NCBI RefSeq assembly: GCF_001636055.1 | Contig: NZ_CP011789.1 | Coordinates: forward strand, 1,550,001 to 1,614,000 | DNA length: 64,000 bases | DNA from: Pseudomonas putida | GTDB lineage: Bacteria; Pseudomonadota; Gammaproteobacteria; Pseudomonadales; Pseudomonadaceae | Direction of reading: 5' to 3' | Shown: positions 23,819 to 31,808 of the stretch, one piece after another | How the letters are laid out: each line of letters opens with the position of its first letter | Numbering within the stretch: position 1 is the stretch's first letter | Made by a program: the position numbers and the translations under genes | The notes under the pieces: model-generated | The model's input: only the letters and a program-made list of their open reading frames with translations | What the model was told of the DNA's origin: nothing | Database searches by the model: none

Positions 23819-24160
23819 TCAGAAAATCAGTACGTAGGTCTTGCGCACGGTTTCCTGGATATCCCAGATCCCGGTGCTGTTGGCCGGTAGCATCAGTGCG
23901 TCTCCGGCTTCTATGACCAGGGGCTCGCCACCGTCGGGGGTGAAGGTGCAGCGGCCCTTGATGAAATGGCAGAACTCCTGTTGCACGATCTGCCGGCGCC
24001 AGCGCCCGGGCGTACATTCCCAGATACCGGTTTCGACGCCATCGTTGCGTTCGACGCAGGTGACCGAGGTCACTGCGACGGGTTCTCCGAGGGGGACGGC
24101 GACCGGGTTGGAGGTTTCCAGCGCGGCGCTGTCGGTGTGCTTGAACTGGGTGATGCTCAT
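23819..24160 (-). CDS. Small cupin-domain protein
   Basis: A 113-residue single-domain cupin. The two conserved motifs are visible: GIWECTPGRWRRQIVQQEFCHFIKGRCTFTPDGGEPLVIEAGDALMLPANSTGIWDI, with a glutamate and histidine in the first motif as potential metal ligands. It belongs to the short EutQ/Cupin_3-like group often found next to PuuB-type oxidoreductases. The role is unknown. It lies 33 bases after the oxidoreductase and 56 bases before the binding-protein gene, consistent with one operon. Confidence 0.8.
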   Translation of the reverse strand: MSITQFKHTDSAALETSNPVAVPLGEPVAVTSVTCVERNDGVETGIWECTPGRWRRQIVQQEFCHFIKGRCTFTPDGGEPLVIEAGDALMLPANSTGIWDIQETVRKTYVLIF

Positions 24161-24193
24161 GACTGCAGGATCTCTTGTGGTAGTGGGTGCAAC

Positions 24194-25600
24194 TCAGTGC
24201 ATGAAACCTTCCATGAATCCGGCCAGGGCGCTGGCCAGGCGCCGCCGCCAGGCCGGGCTGGCCGGGTTGGCGAGGGTGCGGTCCTCGTGGACGAAACTCT
24301 GGATGATCGCGTTGTAGCCTAGCCAGCGGCAGGGCTCGGGCGGCCAACTGGCCAGGCTCGACAGCGGGCGGTTGTCGTGGACCCAGGGCTGGGCTGTCAG
24401 TTCGTTGTGCTGGCCGAGAATCAGTGCTGCGAGCGTGCGCCCGCCCAGGTTGGTGGCGCCGACACCTTCGCCGCCATAGCCACCCGAGAGCGCCAGGCCG
24501 CGTTGACGGTCGCACAGCATGTGCGGACGGAAACGCCGCGCCATCCCCAGGTTGCCGCCCCAGGAGTGGGTGATGCGCACGTTCTTCAGGTGTGGGAACA
24601 GCTCGCCGAACAGATAGCGGCGCAGCTCGATCTCGGCGTCGCTGAGGCTGAAGTCCTCGCGCAGGCGGCCACCGAAGCGATACCCGCCGCGGGCGCCGAA
24701 CACCAGGCGGTTGTCGGTGGTGCGCTGACCGTAGGTGACCTGGCGGCTGCCTTCGCTGAAGGCCTGGCCCTGGCTCAGGCCGATCTGCTCCCAGGCCGAT
24801 TCCGGCAGCGGCTCGGTGGCCACCAGCAGGCTTTGCACGGGCAGTTGATGGCGACCCAGCGGCGGCAGGCTGGCGGCGTAGCCTTCGACCGCCGGCACGA
24901 CCCATTGGCAACGGACCTTGGCCTGGGCGGTGCGCACTTCACCGGTCTGCCAGTCGCTGGCCGGGGTGTTTTCGTAGATGGGCACGCCCATGCCCTCGAC
25001 CACGCGTGCCAGGCCGCGCACCAGCTTGGCGGGCTGGATGGTCGCGACGTGGGGGCTGAAGATCGCGCCGTAGGCGTTGCTGACCCGCAGTTGTCCGGCC
25101 AGTTGTTCGGGCTTGAGCCAGCGATAGTCGTCTTCGTTCATGCCCTGGCGGTACAGGTCGTCGAGATAGGCACGCAGGCTGCGCTCCTGCTCCGGGTAGC
25201 GGGCGGCGCAGTAGATGACCCCACCCTTGCGGTAGTCGCAGTCGATGCCTTCGCGTTGCAGCACGCCGTGCACTTCGTCGGGGATGGCGTGCAGCAGGTC
25301 GACGCTGGCGCGGCGTTGCTGTGGGGAAAGGGTGGCCAGCAGACGGTCTTCGCCCAGCAGGTTGCCCATCAGCCAGCCGCCGTTGCGCCCGGAGGCGCCG
25401 AAGCCTGCGGTGTTGGCCTCGAGGATGGCGATGCGCAGGTCCGGGGCCTGGCGCTTGAGGTAGTAGGCTGTCCACAGGCCGGTATAGCCGGCGCCGATGA
25501 TGCACACGTCGACATCCAGGTCCTGCTGCAGCGACGGGCGAGCGTCGAGCGGCTCGTCGAGCTGGTCCATCCAGAGGCTGATAGTGCGCCAGGCTTGCAT
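24194..25600 (-). CDS. FAD-dependent oxidoreductase, DAO family (PuuB-like)
   Basis: A 468-residue flavoenzyme with an N-terminal dinucleotide-binding loop VDVCIIGAGYTGLWTAYYLK (about 30-50), ILEANTAGFGASGRNGG and the C-terminal GGYGGEGVGATNLGGRTLAALILG. This layout matches gamma-glutamylputrescine oxidase PuuB and related amine oxidoreductases, which oxidise primary or secondary amines with O2. With a polyamine-type binding protein in the same operon, oxidation of an imported amine is likely; the exact substrate is open. Confidence 0.85.
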   Translation of the reverse strand: MQAWRTISLWMDQLDEPLDARPSLQQDLDVDVCIIGAGYTGLWTAYYLKRQAPDLRIAILEANTAGFGASGRNGGWLMGNLLGEDRLLATLSPQQRRASVDLLHAIPDEVHGVLQREGIDCDYRKGGVIYCAARYPEQERSLRAYLDDLYRQGMNEDDYRWLKPEQLAGQLRVSNAYGAIFSPHVATIQPAKLVRGLARVVEGMGVPIYENTPASDWQTGEVRTAQAKVRCQWVVPAVEGYAASLPPLGRHQLPVQSLLVATEPLPESAWEQIGLSQGQAFSEGSRQVTYGQRTTDNRLVFGARGGYRFGGRLREDFSLSDAEIELRRYLFGELFPHLKNVRITHSWGGNLGMARRFRPHMLCDRQRGLALSGGYGGEGVGATNLGGRTLAALILGQHNELTAQPWVHDNRPLSSLASWPPEPCRWLGYNAIIQSFVHEDRTLANPASPAWRRRLASALAGFMEGFMH

Positions 25601-25667
25601 CAGGTACTGCTCCCACTTCCGTTCAAGGTTCTGGGAGCGATGCTAGTAGTGCGGGCGCTTCGCTGTC

Positions 25668-26492
25668 TTACGTGCGTGCACGCAGAGAAATCTGCTTCAC
25701 GTAGGCCTTGGGCGAGAGCCCGGTGTGTTCGCGGAAGCACTTGTAGAAAGCCGACAGCGAATTGAAGCCGGCGTCGAAAGCCAGTTCGTCGATGGGGGCT
25801 CGGCAGCCTGCGCTTTCGAGCCCGGCCAGAAGATGCTGCAGGCGGGCCTGGTTGACGTAGCGGTAGAAACTCTGGCCGAGCACCTGGTTGAGCAGGTAGG
25901 AAATCTGGTTGCGGCTATAGCCGCTTTCTTCTGCCACCTGCTGCAGGTCCAGTTCAGGGTCAAGGTAGGGACGTTGGGCCTGGAAATAGTGTTCGAGGTC
26001 CTGGGCCATGGTGCTCAACTGGCGGGGCGAAAGACCCAGGCGGCTGGTGGCGGGACGCGGCCCGGACGCGCTGGCACCCTTGCCGTCGCGGCGGATCAGC
26101 GTGCCGTATTCATTGACCCGCCAGATCAGGTTGTCCTTGACCGTGATCGCCTCGCTGGACTGGAAAGCCACCAGGCCTTCACCGCCCTGGACCGTCACCT
26201 GGTACTGGATGAAGGCTGTGCAACCGTCGACCCGGATGCGGTCGCTGTGGACGATGTCCTCCCCCGCTTCGTGCGGCAACGAGACGCGCACGTACTCGCG
26301 CAGCTCATCGAAGCCGAGCACGCGGTTCTGGAAAAAGTCGTGGTATTGGATTTCCGGGTGATACAGCGCCATGACCCCATCCAGGTCACGATGCTTCCAG
26401 CACAAGTGGTAGCGCATGACGACTTCCGCAGTGAGCGGGGTCTGGGCGGGGCCGTCTGGAAGGAGAGTGGCGGTCATGGGCCGATAATGCAT
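25668..26492 (-). CDS. AraC-family regulator with N-terminal NTF2/SnoaL-like domain
   Basis: A 274-residue protein in two parts. Residues about 20-135 (VVMRYHLCWKHRDLDGVMALYHPEIQYHDFF to RVNEYGTLIRRDG) have the look of a SnoaL/ketosteroid-isomerase fold, unusual as a sensor domain. Residues about 165-270 form an AraC DNA-binding domain (DLQQVAEESGYSRNQISYLLNQVLGQSFYRYVNQARLQHLL; LAFDAGFNSLSAFYKCFREHTGLSPKAYVK). It lies 67 bases upstream of the amine-oxidoreductase operon on the same strand and probably regulates it, with the NTF2-like domain sensing the ligand. Confidence 0.85.
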   Translation of the reverse strand: MHYRPMTATLLPDGPAQTPLTAEVVMRYHLCWKHRDLDGVMALYHPEIQYHDFFQNRVLGFDELREYVRVSLPHEAGEDIVHSDRIRVDGCTAFIQYQVTVQGGEGLVAFQSSEAITVKDNLIWRVNEYGTLIRRDGKGASASGPRPATSRLGLSPRQLSTMAQDLEHYFQAQRPYLDPELDLQQVAEESGYSRNQISYLLNQVLGQSFYRYVNQARLQHLLAGLESAGCRAPIDELAFDAGFNSLSAFYKCFREHTGLSPKAYVKQISLRART

Positions 26493-26661
26493 CGGGCTGC
26501 TTCAGCCGACAAGGGCGTGCAGTCTGACCGTTGAGGCCCGAGGGCTGTGGATACTGCATAACGCCCTGTTCAACTGGGTGGGTTCGGGCGATTCGCACGA
26601 TCCTAGGAAGTGGTTTTTGCCTAAGTGCTTGATTTAGTTGGGAGTCATTTTTTGTCACAAC

Positions 26662-26677
26662 TGGCACGCGCGCTGCA
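26662..26677 (+). promoter_or_regulatory. Candidate sigma-54 promoter
   Basis: TGGCACGCGCGCTGCA fits the sigma-54 consensus TGGCAC-N5-TTGCA with one mismatch. The invariant GG (26663-26664) and GC (26675-26676) are separated by ten bases as required. It stands 57 bases before the ATG of the following membrane protein gene. Confidence 0.6.
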
Positions 26678-26733
26678 CCAATCGAGTGGCAAACAAAACG
26701 GAAGTTTTGCTCACCCTCATAAGGCGCCGAATC

Positions 26734-27672
26734 ATGATTACCACTGCCGATCTGCCAACTGCTGTCTCCGAGGCCCCGAACCGCTCGGGCGTTTCCTGGG
26801 CTGCCATCTTCGCCGGTGCCGCTGCTGCGGCTGCGTTGTCGTTGATCCTCGTGATACTGGGCGCGGGCCTGGGCTTTGCCGCCTCCTCGCCTTGGGCCAA
26901 CGAAGGTGCCAGCGCCAAGGCGCTGGGGATATCCACCATTGTGTGGCTGCTGATTACCCAGATCCTCGCCTCCGGGCTGGGCGGGTACATGGCTGGCCGC
27001 TTGCGAGTGAAGTGGGCCAACCTGCACGGTGACGAGGTGTATTTCCGCGATACCGCCCATGGCTTCCTGTCTTGGGCCATCGCGACCCTGGTCACGGTGT
27101 TGATGGTCGTGTCTTCGGCAGGGGGGCTTGCCAGTGCTGGTGCTTCGGCGGGTGCTGCTGCCGCCTCGGGTGCCGTGGCCAGCGTTTCCATGAATGATGA
27201 CAAGAGCAAGCCTTCAGGCGCCGCCGACCCTATGGGCTACTACGTAGATCGTCTATTCCGTGGCGACGGCCCGGTCGCGGTAAGCGAGGATGCGGCCAAT
27301 GGCGTGGCCAGCCGGATCCTGATCCGCGGCCTGGCTGCCGATGGCGGGATGGCTGCCGAGGATCGCACCTACCTGGCGCAACTGGTGGCCCAGCGTACTC
27401 GCCTGACCCAGGCCGAGGCCCAGGCCCGCGTCGAGCAAGTCTATGAAGAGGCGCGTCAGGATGCCGCGCAGGCCAAGCAGGCTGCGCAGGAAGCTGCCGA
27501 GACAGCAGCGAAGGTTGCGGCCTGGACCGCCATCTGGACCTTCATTGCCCTGCTGTGCGGTGCGTTCTTCGCAAGCTTCGCAGCCTTGTTCGGTGGTCGC
27601 CTGCGTGACCGTGCTCGTTGGGTCGAAGAAGACCCGCGTGCCCTGCATGCTTCGACCACTGTTGTCCGTTAA
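26734..27672 (+). CDS. Hypothetical membrane protein with Ala-rich coiled segment
   Basis: A 312-residue protein with hydrophobic segments near 20-45, 65-85, 105-130 and 275-295. Between the third and fourth lies a hydrophilic stretch rich in Ala, Gln and Glu (TRLTQAEAQARVEQVYEEARQDAAQAKQAAQEAAETAAK) likely to form a long helix or coiled coil. I do not recognise a characterised family. ATG 26734 was chosen as the first Met after the sigma-54-like site, with AAGGCG nearby; the frame is open upstream. It is followed after 27 bases by a 24-codon gene, apparently in the same transcript. Confidence 0.75.
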   Translation: MITTADLPTAVSEAPNRSGVSWAAIFAGAAAAAALSLILVILGAGLGFAASSPWANEGASAKALGISTIVWLLITQILASGLGGYMAGRLRVKWANLHGDEVYFRDTAHGFLSWAIATLVTVLMVVSSAGGLASAGASAGAAAASGAVASVSMNDDKSKPSGAADPMGYYVDRLFRGDGPVAVSEDAANGVASRILIRGLAADGGMAAEDRTYLAQLVAQRTRLTQAEAQARVEQVYEEARQDAAQAKQAAQEAAETAAKVAAWTAIWTFIALLCGAFFASFAALFGGRLRDRARWVEEDPRALHASTTVVR

Positions 27673-27699
27673 TTCGAATTCACGACTGGAGGAACCATC

Positions 27700-27774
27700 A
27701 TGCGCTCGATTCTGCTCTGGATGCTTGGGGTGCCAATCCCGGTGATCATTCTGATCGCGATCTTCATGCACTAA
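27700..27774 (+). CDS. 24-residue hydrophobic peptide (small protein)
   Basis: A 24-codon frame beginning MRSILLWMLGVPIPVIILIA and ending FMH, preceded by a textbook GGAGG ribosome site seven bases from the ATG. It would be a single membrane-spanning peptide. Similar peptides ending in a PIPVIILI-type core recur as hypothetical small proteins in proteobacteria, to my recollection. It lies between the upstream membrane protein and a strong terminator, so it is probably translated. Function unknown. Confidence 0.7.
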   Translation: MRSILLWMLGVPIPVIILIAIFMH

Positions 27775-27779
27775 TAGAA

Positions 27780-27805
27780 AAGGGCCGCTAATGCGGCCCT
27801 TCTCG
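27780..27805 (+). terminator. Rho-independent terminator of the membrane protein/peptide unit
   Basis: AAGGGCCGC (27780-27788), a TAAT loop and GCGGCCCTT (27793-27801), followed by TCTC, form a nine-bp stem starting six bases after the peptide stop codon. Confidence 0.75.
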
Positions 27806-27824
27806 CAACTGTAAAACCCGCAGA

Positions 27825-27841
27825 AGCGGCTTTATGCCGCT
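27825..27841. terminator. Hairpin at the end of dppF
   Basis: AGCGGC, loop TTTAT and GCCGCT form a six-bp stem directly abutting the dppF stop. On the minus strand the downstream sequence reads TTCTGCGGGTTTT, a weak T-tract. Probably the dpp operon terminator. Confidence 0.5.
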
Positions 27842-28813
27842 TTACAGGAACTGCTCAGCATAGTGACACGCCACCTGCCGCGTCCCGACCTGCCTGAACG
27901 CCGGAATCTCCTTGCCACAACGCTCGGTGGCATAGGGGCAGCGCTTGTGGAAGGCGCAGCCATCAGGCGGGTTCAGCGGGTTGGGCAGCTCACCGGCGAT
28001 GCGGATCTTCGGCTTCAGCGGGTCGGGGTGAATGGCCGGAGTCGCCGAGAGCAGTGCCTGGGTGTAGGGATGCAGCGGCTTCTCGTAGATATCTTCCTTC
28101 GGCCCCATTTCCGCCGGGCGCCCCAGGTACATCACCAGCACCTGGTCAGCGACATGCCGCACCACCGCGAGGTTGTGCGAGATGAACACATAGGCGGTGT
28201 TGAACTCTTTCTGCAGGTCCATGAACAGGTTCAGGACCTGGGCCTGGATCGACACATCGAGCGCCGAGGTGGGTTCGTCCGCGACCAGTACCTTGGGCTG
28301 CAGCATCATGGCCCGGGCCAGGGCGATACGCTGGCGCTGACCGCCGGAGAACATGTGCGGGTAGCGCTGGTAGTGCTCGGGGCGCAGACCGACCTGCTGC
28401 ATCATCTTCTGCACTTTGTTGCGGCGCTCGGTCTTGCTCAGCGAGGTATTGATCAGCAGCGGCTCGGCCAGTTGGTCGCCGATCTTCTGCCGCGGATTGA
28501 GTGAGGCATAGGGGCTCTGGAAGACCATCTGCACATCACGGCGCAGTTGCTTGCGCTGGGCCTTGTCGGCGCCGTTGACCTCGGTGCCGGCAATTTGCAG
28601 CGAGCCTGAGGACGGCTCTTCGATCAGGGTCAGGGCACGGGCGAGGGTGGACTTGCCGCAGCCAGACTCGCCGACCACGGCCAGGGTCTTGCCGGCCTCC
28701 AGTTCGAACGACACGCCATTGAGCGCGCGCACCAGTGCATGGCCCTTGAACAGGCCGCGGGAGACTTCGTAGTGACGGGTCAGTTCACGGGCGGACAGAA
28801 CGACAGTCATCAC
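27842..28813 (-). CDS. dppF: Dipeptide ABC transporter ATP-binding protein DppF
   Basis: A 323-residue ABC ATPase: Walker [10 protein letters not shown], signature [15 protein letters not shown], Walker [14 protein letters not shown], and the oligopeptide-type C-terminal extension with spaced cysteines ([20 protein letters not shown]). It energises dipeptide uptake with DppD at the DppBC pore. It is the last gene of the operon; its start overlaps the dppD stop by four bases. Confidence 0.93.
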   Translation of the reverse strand: MMTVVLSARELTRHYEVSRGLFKGHALVRALNGVSFELEAGKTLAVVGESGCGKSTLARALTLIEEPSSGSLQIAGTEVNGADKAQRKQLRRDVQMVFQSPYASLNPRQKIGDQLAEPLLINTSLSKTERRNKVQKMMQQVGLRPEHYQRYPHMFSGGQRQRIALARAMMLQPKVLVADEPTSALDVSIQAQVLNLFMDLQKEFNTAYVFISHNLAVVRHVADQVLVMYLGRPAEMGPKEDIYEKPLHPYTQALLSATPAIHPDPLKPKIRIAGELPNPLNPPDGCAFHKRCPYATERCGKEIPAFRQVGTRQVACHYAEQFL

Positions 28814-29778
28814 GCCACCTCCTGGTTCAACGGGTAGAAGCAGCGCACCAGGCTGTGGGCCTGGGGATCGAGGGCCGGACGCTGTGCCCGGCAGTTGTCA
28901 CGGACATAAGGGCAGCGCGGCGACAGCAGGCAACCCTGGGGGCGGTCATAGCGCCCAGGCACGATGCCGGGCAGTGTGGCCAGCCGTTCGGCGCCGATGC
29001 TGTGCTCGGGGATCGCCGCCAGCAGCGCTTCGCTGTAAGGGTGTGCGGGGATGTCGAACAGTTCCGGCACCTGGCCCACTTCCACTGCCTGTCCTGCATA
29101 CATCACGCACACACGCCTGGCGGTTTCGGCGACCACTGCCAGGTCGTGGGTGATCAGGATGAGCGCCATGTTGCGCTCCTTCTGCAGGTTGACCAGCAGT
29201 TCCATGATCTGTGCCTGAATGGTCACATCGAGGGCGGTGGTCGGTTCGTCGGCGATCAGCAGCTTGGGTTCGCCAGCAATCGCCATGGCGATCGCGACGC
29301 GCTGGCTCATGCCGCCGGAGAGCTGGTGCGGGTAAGCGTCAAGACGGCTTTCGGCGGCCGGGATCTCGACTTTCTTGAGCAGCTCCAACGCGCGCTGGCG
29401 CGCCGCCTTGCCCTTCAGACCGAGGTGTTGGCGTAGCACTTCCTCGATCTGGTAGCCCACGGTGTAGCTGGGATTGAGTGCGGTCATCGGGTCCTGGAAG
29501 ACCATGGCGATGTCCTTGCCTACCACCTTGCGCCGTTGACGACCGCTGAGCTTGAGCATGTCGGTGCCGTCGAAGGTGAGGCTGTCGGCGGTGATGCGGC
29601 CGGGGGCGTCGATCAGGCCCATCAGGGCCATCATGGTCACCGACTTGCCGGAGCCGGACTCGCCGACGATGGCGAGGATCTCGCCGGCGTCCACCGACAG
29701 GTCGAGGCCGTCTACCACAGGTACGGCATTGGTGTCGCCGAAGCGCACGTTCAGGTTGTTGATCTGCAACAGTGACAT
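28810..29778 (-). CDS. dppD: Dipeptide ABC transporter ATP-binding protein DppD
   Basis: A 322-residue ABC ATPase: Walker [10 protein letters not shown], signature [17 protein letters not shown], Walker [14 protein letters not shown] and a C-terminal oligopeptide-type cysteine-containing region ([20 protein letters not shown]). It pairs with DppF. The order dppB-C-D-F, with ten bases from dppC and a four-base overlap with dppF, is the standard arrangement. Note serine in place of the usual Q before R in the signature (GGMSQR), which is normal for this subfamily. Confidence 0.93.
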   Translation of the reverse strand: MSLLQINNLNVRFGDTNAVPVVDGLDLSVDAGEILAIVGESGSGKSVTMMALMGLIDAPGRITADSLTFDGTDMLKLSGRQRRKVVGKDIAMVFQDPMTALNPSYTVGYQIEEVLRQHLGLKGKAARQRALELLKKVEIPAAESRLDAYPHQLSGGMSQRVAIAMAIAGEPKLLIADEPTTALDVTIQAQIMELLVNLQKERNMALILITHDLAVVAETARRVCVMYAGQAVEVGQVPELFDIPAHPYSEALLAAIPEHSIGAERLATLPGIVPGRYDRPQGCLLSPRCPYVRDNCRAQRPALDPQAHSLVRCFYPLNQEVA

Positions 29779-29788
29779 GGCGCTCTCC

Positions 29789-30715
29789 TCAGGCGGCGTT
29801 CTTGAGTTTCGGGTCCAGCGCGTCGCGCAGGCCGTCGCCCATCAGGTTGATTGCCAGCACGCTGAGCAGGATCGTCAGGCCAGGCAGGCTCACCACCCAC
29901 CAGGCGCGCTCGATGTAGTCGCGAGCAGAGGCCAGCATGGTGCCCCACTCAGGCGTGGGCGGCTGGACGCCGAGGCCGAGGAAGCCCAGGGCAGCGGCGT
30001 CGAGGATCGCCGAGGAGAAGCTCAAGGTAGCCTGCACGATCAGCGGTGCCATGCAGTTGGGCAGCACGGTGACGAACATCAGGCGTGGCAGGCTGGCACC
30101 GGCCAGACGTGCGGCGGTGACGTAGTCACGGTTCAGCTCGCCCATCACCGCGGCACGGGTCAGGCGTACGTAGGAGGGCAGCGACACCACGGCAATGGCG
30201 ATCACGGTGTTGATCAGGCCAGGGCCGAGGATGGCGACGATGGCCACGGCCAGCAGCAGCGAAGGCAGGGCCAGCATCACGTCCATCAGGCGCATGATCG
30301 ACGGGCCGAGCAGACGCGGGAAGAAACCGGCGAACAAGCCCAGCAGGATGCCGGGGATCAGCGACATCACCACCGATGACAGGCCGATCAGCAGCGACAG
30401 GCGTGCGCCCTGAATAAGGCGCGAGAGCAGGTCGCGGCCCAGTTCGTCGGTGCCGAGGATGAATTGCCAGGTGCCGCCCTCGAGCCAGACCGGCGGGGTC
30501 AGCAGAAAGTCGCGGTATTGCTCGCTGGGGTTGTGTGGCGCGACCCAGGGGGCGAACAGCGCACAGAACACGATCAGGCACATGAAGACCAGGCCTGCCA
30601 CTGCGCCCTTGTTGCGCGAGAAGGCCTGCCAGAACTCCTTGTACGGGGAGGGGTAGAGCTGGCTGTGGTCGGCGGTGGGAGCCTGGGTCACAGCGTTGGA
30701 AGTCGGGTTAGTCAT
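29789..30715 (-). CDS. dppC: Dipeptide ABC transporter permease DppC
   Basis: A 308-residue permease with an N-terminal cytoplasmic tail, a first membrane segment around 35-55 ([25 protein letters not shown]), a periplasmic loop ([22 protein letters not shown], the DppC/OppC signature) and five further segments. The EAA-type loop reads [23 protein letters not shown]. It forms the transmembrane pore with DppB, whose gene is ten bases upstream. Confidence 0.93.
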   Translation of the reverse strand: MTNPTSNAVTQAPTADHSQLYPSPYKEFWQAFSRNKGAVAGLVFMCLIVFCALFAPWVAPHNPSEQYRDFLLTPPVWLEGGTWQFILGTDELGRDLLSRLIQGARLSLLIGLSSVVMSLIPGILLGLFAGFFPRLLGPSIMRLMDVMLALPSLLLAVAIVAILGPGLINTVIAIAVVSLPSYVRLTRAAVMGELNRDYVTAARLAGASLPRLMFVTVLPNCMAPLIVQATLSFSSAILDAAALGFLGLGVQPPTPEWGTMLASARDYIERAWWVVSLPGLTILLSVLAINLMGDGLRDALDPKLKNAA

Positions 30716-30725
30716 GGCGGGGCCC

Positions 30726-31736
30726 TCAGCGCTGATGACGGATGCGTGGGTTGGCCAGGCCGTAGAGGATATCCACGACGAAGTTGACCAGGATCACCAG
30801 GCAGGCGATCAACAGGATGCCGTTCTGGACCACGGGGTAGTCACGGGCGCCGATGGCTTCGATCAGCCATTTGCCAATGCCCGGCCAGGAGAAGATGGTT
30901 TCGGTGAGCACGGCACCGGCGAGCAGTGTGCCGACCTGCAGGCCGAACACCGTCAGCACCGGGATCAGCGCATTGCGCAAGCCGTGCACGAACACCACGC
31001 GGGCCGGCGACAGGCCCTTGGCGCGGGCGGTACGGATGTAGTCTTCGCGCAGCACCTCGAGCATCGAGGAGCGAGTCATGCGGGCGATCACCGCCAGCGG
31101 GATGGTCCCGAGCACGATGGTCGGCAGGATCAGGTGCATGAACGCATCCTTGAACGAGCCTTCATCGCCCACCAGCAGCGTGTCGATCAGCATGAAGCCG
31201 GTCACCGGCTCGACGTCGTACAGCGGGTCGATGCGCCCGGACACGGGCGTCCAGCCCATGCTCACCGACGAGAACATGATGAGGATCAGGCCCCACCAGA
31301 AAATGGGCATGGAATAGCCGGCGAGCGAGACGCCCATCACCCCATGGTCGAATAACGATCCGCGCTTGAGCGCCGCGATCACCCCGGCCAACAGGCCGAA
31401 GACCCCGGCGAAGATCAATGCGCAGAACGCCAACTCCAGCGTCGCGGGGAACAGCGTGGTGAACTCGTTCCACACGCTCTCGCGCGAGCGCAGCGATTCG
31501 CCGAGATCGCCCTGGGCGAGCTTGCCGATGTAATCCATGTACTGGGCTGGCAGGGGTTTGTTCAGGCCAAGGCGTTCCATGGCTTGGGCGTGCATTTCAG
31601 GGTCCACCCTGCGCTCGCCCATCATCACTTCCACCGGGTCGCCGGGGATCAGGCGTATGAGCGCGAAGGTCAGCAGGGTGATACCGAAGAAGGTCGGTAT
31701 CAGCAGGCCCAGGCGCCGGGCAATAAAACTCAACAT
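30726..31736 (-). CDS. dppB: Dipeptide ABC transporter permease DppB
   Basis: A 336-residue permease beginning MLSFIARRLGLLIPTFFGITLLTFALIRLIPGDPVE, the standard DppB/OppB N-terminus, with six membrane segments and the EAA loop YIRTARAKGLSPARVVFVHGLRNALIPVLTVFG. It forms the pore with DppC. It follows the last binding-protein gene by 72 bases and begins the permease/ATPase block. Confidence 0.93.
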   Translation of the reverse strand: MLSFIARRLGLLIPTFFGITLLTFALIRLIPGDPVEVMMGERRVDPEMHAQAMERLGLNKPLPAQYMDYIGKLAQGDLGESLRSRESVWNEFTTLFPATLELAFCALIFAGVFGLLAGVIAALKRGSLFDHGVMGVSLAGYSMPIFWWGLILIMFSSVSMGWTPVSGRIDPLYDVEPVTGFMLIDTLLVGDEGSFKDAFMHLILPTIVLGTIPLAVIARMTRSSMLEVLREDYIRTARAKGLSPARVVFVHGLRNALIPVLTVFGLQVGTLLAGAVLTETIFSWPGIGKWLIEAIGARDYPVVQNGILLIACLVILVNFVVDILYGLANPRIRHQR

Positions 31737-31808
31737 CGTCGGAGGTACCTCATCGGCCGGTCAAGGCAGCCGCCGGCCCTTGCAGAGGCCGGCGGTCATG
31801 TTTTTCTT

